Positions 33,177 to 37,904 of a DNA stretch of 37,904 nucleotides are shown in pieces. The first letter of the stretch is position 1. Each line of letters opens with the position of its first letter. The translations under genes and the position numbers were made by a program. The DNA lies in contig CAMDDL010000023.1 in the NCBI GenBank assembly GCA_945891505.1, forward strand, positions 1-37,904. Direction: 5' to 3'. Origin of the DNA: Maricaulis salignorans (GTDB lineage: Bacteria > Pseudomonadota > Alphaproteobacteria > Caulobacterales > Aquidulcibacteraceae). The notes under the pieces were generated by a model that ran no database searches, was not told the DNA's origin, and saw only the letters and a program-made list of their open reading frames with translations.

Positions 33177-34372
33177 CGGCACTGGCCTTGGGGGCCGCGG
33201 TCCTCTTACAGGGCGAGCCACCTGCTGCCAGCCCAAGGTCCGAAACTCTGTTAGCGGCCAGCGTTGAAAGCCTGCGCCTCGGCGGTGACTTGGTGGCGCA
33301 GCGGCGACACATGTGGACGGCTTTTGCGGAGATGGTCTCTGGCAAGGAACCGGCCTTCGTTCACTGGCAAGGAGAAGGCGGTGTCTTTGATGCCGAAGCG
33401 GCGGCAAAGAGACCCGGAGGCATCCAAGGCTTCTTAAGGCCCAAGAGCATCGGCGGCGACCCGCATTTAATCGGCGCGCCGATAATTGCCTATAACCTTT
33501 TCAATCCCGCAGCCTTCGCTCACATCCGCGCACAGGGCCTCTATCGCAAAGCGACGTTGGATCGCCTGCAGCTCACCGGCAAGACCGGATCTGTGCCGCC
33601 CTTCCCTGCCGCAGCGATCGTGATCAAGACCGCTTGGTGGCCGGTCGCGCCAGAGGGCCTGACCGCTATGCCCGTCTGGGATCCCGAACTCAACCCGCCG
33701 GACCCCAACGGCAATCCCCATCTAGGCTGGGCGCGGGTCGTGGCGGTCGATCCCGCGAACAACTCCCCTGACAAAACTGCGGCTGTCCAATTCATAGGCC
33801 GATCCTTTCCCGGGGCGCGGCGTGTCCAGCTTGAGGCGTTCCATCATGTGGCCGTGGATGCGGCAATGGCCAAGCAGTTCGCCCTCGATCCCGAGAGCAA
33901 CCGCACAGCCATCATTGCGCTGGGTCGTCCCATCGCAGTCAATGACCGACTGGCCCTGGTCGGGATCAATATGATGACCCATGAGCAGCAGGACTGGGTT
34001 TGGGCAGCTTTCTGGTGGCATGACCGGCCTGGGGTCGGCCCCTTTGCCGCAGACCGTCCATCCGATCTGCGTGGCCCATGGCGCAACTACCTCATGCAAG
34101 TGGCTTTTGACGCCGAGACGCCAAGGGCGTCTGACGGAAGCGCTCATATCTGTTTCAACCCTTGGCTAGAGGCTCGGTTCCCCGACCATGGACAGGGCGG
34201 TGGAACGGTCAGCAACTGCCTGTCCTGCCACCAGCGCGCCAGCTATCCAGCCGCGCCCTTCCTGCCCGTCACACGCGGCGCACCCAATCTGCGCGAGGAT
34301 CCAGCTCTCGCACCCGACCGCCTAAGGACCAGCTTCCTCTGGTCGTTGCCCCTACACGCTCAGCAGGACTAG
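33137..34372 (+). CDS. Exported CxxCH (c-type haem) protein, operon 1 gene 4
   Basis: 411 residues. An N-terminal hydrophobic segment (LAALALGAAVLL, about 12-24) acts as signal or anchor. A single CxxCH haem-attachment motif, CLSCH (C361, C364, H365), lies near the C-terminus in a NCLSCHQRASYPA context. The long N-terminal part has many Trp, Pro and His (WDPELNPPDPNGNPHLGWARV, VQLEAFHHVAVDAAM, VWAAFWWHDRPG) and is not recognised; this is much longer than an ordinary monohaem cytochrome c (about 100 residues). GAGG eight bases before the ATG supports the start despite the 40-base overlap with the upstream gene. High G+C compared with the rest of the window. Likely a periplasmic redox or substrate-binding protein. 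Confidence 0.8.
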   Translation: MGPSRLHLAQGTLAALALGAAVLLQGEPPAASPRSETLLAASVESLRLGGDLVAQRRHMWTAFAEMVSGKEPAFVHWQGEGGVFDAEAAAKRPGGIQGFLRPKSIGGDPHLIGAPIIAYNLFNPAAFAHIRAQGLYRKATLDRLQLTGKTGSVPPFPAAAIVIKTAWWPVAPEGLTAMPVWDPELNPPDPNGNPHLGWARVVAVDPANNSPDKTAAVQFIGRSFPGARRVQLEAFHHVAVDAAMAKQFALDPESNRTAIIALGRPIAVNDRLALVGINMMTHEQQDWVWAAFWWHDRPGVGPFAADRPSDLRGPWRNYLMQVAFDAETPRASDGSAHICFNPWLEARFPDHGQGGGTVSNCLSCHQRASYPAAPFLPVTRGAPNLREDPALAPDRLRTSFLWSLPLHAQQD

Positions 34373-34480
34373 GCGACGGCTCATGTGCCAAGCGGACCAA
34401 AGCCCAGAGCTGTTGAGTCCCCCCCGCTCTACCAACTGTCCCGCCAATTGTAGGTTCAGCGTCCATGGTAGCTAGTCTGT

Positions 34481-35056
34481 TCAGGGGGGTGCGGCTTGCA
34501 GCAGACGCAGCGCGGTATCGATTGCCTCGAGGCTTTGACGGCGCGGGAGTTTGCGGCGGCTTGCCACCCGGACGCCTTCATTCACCAGCATGAGGTAGGC
34601 CCCATATTCGGCAGCGCGTGCCGGAGAATAGCCAGCTTCGCACAGGCACTCTTCGAATAGGGTCTGCAATTTCGACAGCCATGCGCTCGCCGCCACGGCC
34701 AGTTCGTCGTCTATTCCTGCGAGTTCGATGACGGTGTTGACCGCCATGCACCCAAAGCCAGCTTTCGATCCTTCACCATGGTTCAAGCTGTGTTGCAGGA
34801 AATACCTTATGGCATCCATCGGCGGGTGTTTGTCCCTGATCCTCTGGACAATGGCACCGGTTCGCTCCGCGAAAAGGTTGAGGCACTCAAGGAACAGGTG
34901 CCGCTTGTCACCGAACACGGCGTAGAAACTGCCGCGGCCAATCTTCATTTCATCCAGGAGGTCCGAAAGGGATGACGCCTGGTAGCCGTTGCGCCAGAAG
35001 AGCTTCATTGCGCTCTCCCTCGCAGTCATGATGTCGAACTCTATAGGGCGTGCCAT
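34481..35056 (-). CDS. TetR family regulator
   Basis: 191-residue repressor-type regulator. The N-terminal helix-turn-helix (about 10-56) reads ARESAMKLFWRNGYQASSLSD..LDEMKIGRGSFYAVFGDKRHLF, the classical TetR/AcrR pattern. The rest is a helical ligand-binding domain with a conserved-looking GFGCMAVNTVIELAG, common in TetR proteins that sense small organic or electrophilic compounds. It is divergent from the operon 2 lipoprotein gene; its ATG is only about 12 bases from a near-palindrome (ACTGATCGGT, 35069-35078). The same operator stands in front of operon 1, next to a dead copy of this gene, so one regulator probably controls both operons and itself. Inducer unknown. Confidence 0.93.
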   Translation of the reverse strand: MARPIEFDIMTARESAMKLFWRNGYQASSLSDLLDEMKIGRGSFYAVFGDKRHLFLECLNLFAERTGAIVQRIRDKHPPMDAIRYFLQHSLNHGEGSKAGFGCMAVNTVIELAGIDDELAVAASAWLSKLQTLFEECLCEAGYSPARAAEYGAYLMLVNEGVRVASRRKLPRRQSLEAIDTALRLLQAAPP

Positions 35057-35121
35057 ACTTAATTATTGACTGATCGGTACAGAATTGCAATGCTGGAATT
35101 TCATAATTGGTTCGATCACGA
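34876..35121. repeat. 246-bp direct repeat, right copy
   Basis: Intact counterpart of 31749-31994. It covers the first 60 codons of tetR, the divergent promoter and operator, and the start of the leader of operon 2. It ends at the ribosome-binding region of the lipoprotein gene, where the two copies stop matching. Confidence 0.92.
35066..35094 (+). promoter_or_regulatory. TetR operator and promoter of operon 2
   Basis: TTGACT (35066-35071) overlaps ACTGATCGGT (35069-35078), a palindrome with one mismatched pair, followed by the perfect palindrome ATTGCAAT (35084-35091). It lies between tetR and the divergent lipoprotein gene, the usual place for a TetR site. Both elements are conserved in front of operon 1. 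Confidence 0.7.
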
Positions 35122-35131
35122 GGAAAAGCGC

Positions 35132-36829
35132 ATGAAGAAGTTGTCTTTGATTATTTTCATGAGTTTGGCACTCGTAGCCTGTTCGGCAAAGGAGTCTTCC
35201 AAATCTGTGCAGGGTGTGACCCCGGGGCTGTTGACGGGGGTCGTGAACGACGGTCAGAGCAAACCGCTCAACGGTGTCATGGTGCGGGTGACAAACGAAA
35301 CATCCGGTATCTCGCAAAGCGTATTCACCGATGAACAGGGTCGATACGAACTATCGACGGGTTTGACTGGGGACGTCACGGTCAGGTTCCGCCTACCCTA
35401 TTACCGAGACGAGACGAGTAAGCTGATGCTCACCGCTGGGAAGTCTGTCGAGCAGAAGGCGGTTCTGAAGCCGATGACCGACTTGGCTGAGATTTCCGAA
35501 AGCCTGCCATCGGCCTATCACTTCGGGAACCTTGCCTTTGACAAGGATCCAAAGTCGATCAACAGCTACCAACACCTGCAGCGCGATTGCGCGGGCTGCC
35601 ATGCCTTGGGCAATAGCGTCACGCGTGCACCCCGTCCGCTTGATCAGTGGGTGGATATGGTCACGATCATGCAGAGCTATCTTGGCAATCCAGATCCTAA
35701 GCTGATCAAGAGCCGCGCCGCGTTGCTATATGCCGGGTTCAACGGACAGGCACCAACGGTACGTCCGGTGTTTCCAGTCGACGCCGAAACCCAGCAGGCC
35801 GTCATCCATGAGTACAGACTGGAAAACACCATCTTCCCCCATGACGCGGACATCAATCCTGCCGACGGCCTAGTATATACTGTCGACCGAACGGCAAGCC
35901 AGATGGCGGTGACGGACCTTGTTTCGGGAAAGTCTGTCTTTTTCGATCAGCCTCCGTCGATGCGTCCCGCCGTTGGCAAAGGGGACAGCTATTCCGCACG
36001 CTCCAAGGAGCCGGGTCCGCATTCCTTGGCGTTGGGCAAGAACGGGTATTGGTACACAACCAATGCCGGGTCCGACGAGATCGGCGTTTTCGATCCAAAG
36101 ACCCGGACGTGGAAAGCTTCATTCGTACTTCCTGAGCCTGCACGCTACCCCCATACAATCCGCATTGGCCGCGACGGCATCGTCTGGTTCACGCTGGCGG
36201 CCTCGACGCAGGTGGGCCGACTTGATCCGGTCAGCGGGGACATCAAGCTGATCTACCTGCCAAAGCTCAAGCCACTCGGGGGATCCGCTGGCACCGTGCC
36301 CTATGGCATCGATATCAGCCCTGTAGATGGGCGCATCTGGTATGCGCGCCTTTGGGGTGACAAGCTTGGTGCCATCGATCCCGCGACGTTTGCGGTGACA
36401 GAGTTTGACTCGCCGGTCGAAGGGCCGCGTCGTCTTCGCTTCGACGCTGAGGGTAAGCTTTGGGTAACGGGCTACAACGACGGCATGATCGCCAAGGTTG
36501 ATACGCAGAGCATGAAGAGCGAGGTCTATCCCATGCCGGAGTTTGCCGCAGGCTATCGCCCGGCCCCCTATGCCCTTGCGATTCATCCCGCCACGCAGGA
36601 GGTTTGGATCAACGAGACCTTGACGGACCGTGTCTATCGTTTCCTGCCGAAAGAAAAGCGGTTCATCGTTTACCCCATGCCACTACGCGGCACCTTCACG
36701 CGTGACTTCACCTTCACGGCGTCCGGGTGGGCCTGTACGACAAATAGTCCGATCCTGAATGCGGCACTGGAAGGCAATGAAACAGAAGTGATCTGCATTG
36801 ATCCAAGCGGAGCAAAGGCGCGCAAATGA
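35132..36829 (+). CDS. Lipoprotein: Ig-like domain, CxxCH haem site and Vgb-like beta-propeller
   Basis: 565 residues in three parts. The leader ends in a lipobox (LVAC, Cys17), so the protein is lipid-anchored in the envelope. A carboxypeptidase-regulatory-like Ig domain covers about 35-105 (GVVNDGQSKPLNGVMVRV, VFTDEQGRYELS). A short cytochrome-like segment has CAGCH (C153, C156, H157) and ALGNSV behind it. From about 240 to 550 there is a Vgb/streptogramin-lyase-like propeller with repeated blades (ENTIFPHDADINPADGLVYTVD, GRDGIVWFTLAASTQVGRLDP, AEGKLWVTGYNDGMIAKVD). Vgb lyase cleaves streptogramin B, but propellers of this type occur in many exported proteins, so lyase activity is not claimed. 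The ATG at 35132 has AGGA seven bases upstream; the frame also runs from a TTG inside the operator. It overlaps the next gene as ATGA. Confidence 0.85.
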   Translation: MKKLSLIIFMSLALVACSAKESSKSVQGVTPGLLTGVVNDGQSKPLNGVMVRVTNETSGISQSVFTDEQGRYELSTGLTGDVTVRFRLPYYRDETSKLMLTAGKSVEQKAVLKPMTDLAEISESLPSAYHFGNLAFDKDPKSINSYQHLQRDCAGCHALGNSVTRAPRPLDQWVDMVTIMQSYLGNPDPKLIKSRAALLYAGFNGQAPTVRPVFPVDAETQQAVIHEYRLENTIFPHDADINPADGLVYTVDRTASQMAVTDLVSGKSVFFDQPPSMRPAVGKGDSYSARSKEPGPHSLALGKNGYWYTTNAGSDEIGVFDPKTRTWKASFVLPEPARYPHTIRIGRDGIVWFTLAASTQVGRLDPVSGDIKLIYLPKLKPLGGSAGTVPYGIDISPVDGRIWYARLWGDKLGAIDPATFAVTEFDSPVEGPRRLRFDAEGKLWVTGYNDGMIAKVDTQSMKSEVYPMPEFAAGYRPAPYALAIHPATQEVWINETLTDRVYRFLPKEKRFIVYPMPLRGTFTRDFTFTASGWACTTNSPILNAALEGNETEVICIDPSGAKARK

Positions 36830-37464
36830 CCGTATTGTTCGATCCTTCGCTCTACTCAGCTATTTCGCTGATTGGACTGGCCTGGACCCTACTGACGCTC
36901 TTTCTGATGTTCTCGCCAGTGGGGCAGAGGTTGCTGTCCAACCCGCTGGGGATTGTTATCGCCGCAGCCGCGCTGTTTCCCTCGCTCTGGGCGGTGACGT
37001 CTCAGATCAAGGTGCTGACGGCGCTTACAGGCGGTATCGCGCCGCTGGACGTGCAATTCGGCTATCACCAGCCCGAAATCGTCCAGTTCGCTCAGGCCCT
37101 GAATGAGGGCGGCCGCAAGATGTATGCCCAATTCCAGCTTGGCGCCGACACGTTGGCCCCTCCCGGCTTCTGCTGTTTCCTGATGTGCGTCTACCGCTCA
37201 ACGGTTCGGTCACAGGTCGTTCGGACCCTTTGTGATGGGATGGCGTTCGTCTATCTCGTCTCCGTGCTCATCGCCAATAGCTTGATGCCGGTGATTATCC
37301 TTAACTATCCGGCGCAGGACGGCCTTGCTTTGTCGACGCTCTACTGGCTGATCCCCCTCTGTGACACGATCAAGTACTCCGTTCACGGCCTGGCCTGGCT
37401 CACCATCGTGACCGCCTGGCTCTGGCAGCTTGTAGGCATGATGCGGGCCCGCAAGTCGTCGTGA
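36826..37464 (+). CDS. Polytopic membrane protein, operon 2 gene 2
   Basis: 212 residues with about four or five membrane helices (SAISLIGLAWTLLTLFLMF; PLGIVIAAAALFPSLWAV; GMAFVYLVSVLIANSLMPVIIL; STLYWLIPLCDTI; HGLAWLTIVTAWLWQLVGM). The hydrophilic central loop contains FGYHQPEIVQFAQALNEGGRKMYAQFQLGAD. Cysteines cluster in APPGFCCFLMC. No family is recognised. The start is set by the four-base ATGA overlap with the haem lipoprotein gene, so the two are translationally coupled. It is probably the membrane partner of the lipoprotein, in the way the two small membrane proteins of operon 1 may partner its exported proteins. Last gene of the cluster. Confidence 0.78.
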   Translation: MTVLFDPSLYSAISLIGLAWTLLTLFLMFSPVGQRLLSNPLGIVIAAAALFPSLWAVTSQIKVLTALTGGIAPLDVQFGYHQPEIVQFAQALNEGGRKMYAQFQLGADTLAPPGFCCFLMCVYRSTVRSQVVRTLCDGMAFVYLVSVLIANSLMPVIILNYPAQDGLALSTLYWLIPLCDTIKYSVHGLAWLTIVTAWLWQLVGMMRARKSS

Positions 37465-37904
37465 CCTTCTTCGCCTTGAGCATTCCACGACTGACAATGA
37501 CGCCATCTTTTGCGCTGTCGATGAAGGTGGTGCGACGATCTCGTTAAACAGGCCTTAAAAGCTGACCGCGCTGACGGCTGCGCCGGTAATCATGGGACCC
37601 GATACCGCGCGAAAAAGAAGATTGCGCCAGCGCGACTTGGGGCAGCGGCGCGTAAGTCAAAGATACTGGCTAACGTGCACAAAACGGCGAAGTCCTGCCT
37701 AGGCCACATGGAAGAGACAACTGGCAAGTCACGAGCGGCTCTGCCATCGGCAAAAATGTGCTGGGCTCGGCGTTCGTGGCCCATTGTGGTTGTGGAGGGG
37801 ATGAGCGGCGAAAGCTGCCACTCAAGAGCGAGCAAACTCTCTGAATTGATAGCGGAAGTTTCGGGACCGGGTCAGGGAAATCAGTCGAACTGGCGGACAG
37901 AGAG
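37465..37904. other. 440-bp end region without a clear gene
   Basis: No convincing coding region; a minus-strand open frame (37590-37835) has no features I recognise. No strong terminator is visible after the operon. It contains the second copy of the 70-bp dispersed repeat at 37808-37877. The region continues beyond the window. Confidence 0.5.
37808..37877. repeat. 70-bp dispersed repeat, copy 2
   Basis: Partner of 9824-9893, in the same orientation, nearly 28 kb away. Roughly 80% identical by eye without gaps. The frame from the ATG at 37801 remains open to the window end, so a coding origin for the repeat cannot be excluded. Confidence 0.6.

Noticed and set aside
37590-37835. 81-codon minus-strand open frame near the window end
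   Set aside because: It overlaps a dispersed repeat, has no ribosome site or family features, and the region looks like non-coding sequence.
1-37904. CRISPR array, tRNA, rRNA, intact insertion sequence or prophage
   Set aside because: I looked for regular repeat-spacer patterns, tRNA cloverleaves, rRNA and transposase or integrase frames and saw none; the repeats present are only pairs.

Overview
The window looks like a chromosomal stretch from an alphaproteobacterium, most likely of the Sphingomonadales. The reasons are three large TonB-dependent receptors within 24 kb, a Coq4-type quinone-biosynthesis protein, a divergent DUF937/DUF3597 pair, and exported hydrolases, sulfatase and GST of the kind common in oligotrophic sphingomonads. 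This is inferred from gene content; there is no rRNA or other phylogenetic marker here. Base composition is about 50-55% G+C over most of the window and clearly higher in roughly 32.0-37.4 kb (hand counts of single 60-base lines: 30/60 at 4081, 31/60 at 21841, 42/60 at 33181, 38/60 at 33901).

Layout. 1-2667: 3' part of a TonB receptor, followed by a perfect 15-bp hairpin and a 125-bp relic of a gene that lies intact at 5.6-6.5 kb. 3257-5582: a lone Flp pilin and a CHASE2-PAS-GGDEF diguanylate cyclase. 5633-9585 (minus): a TonB receptor translationally coupled to a Tat-exported protein. 9586-10511: a long gene-free stretch holding dispersed repeats and a palindrome. 10512-11692: DUF937 and DUF3597 genes, divergent. 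12104-17980: exported YtcJ-like amidohydrolase, small membrane protein, Coq4-like protein, and an exported LamG-metallophosphoesterase with unusual active-site residues. 18027-20732 (minus): MATE transporter and CapA-like protein. 20917-28206 (plus): compact operon of TonB receptor, AbgT transporter, CocE-type hydrolase and LysR regulator, which reads as an uptake-and-hydrolysis unit for an acylated or peptide-like small molecule. 28724-31585 (minus): type I sulfatase and an extended GST-like protein.

31749-37464 is the most unusual part. Two plus-strand operons each begin just behind a copy of the same 246-bp sequence. In the right copy this is the 5' end of an intact tetR gene plus its divergent promoter/operator. 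In the left copy the tetR part is dead (start codon lost, two stop codons) but the operator palindrome is preserved. Operon 1 encodes two small membrane proteins, a secreted Ig-like (carboxypeptidase-regulatory) protein and an exported CxxCH protein. Operon 2 encodes a lipoprotein that joins an Ig-like domain, a CxxCH haem site and a Vgb-like beta-propeller, plus a polytopic membrane protein. The two operons look like one TetR-controlled, envelope-located haem-protein regulon of unknown substrate.
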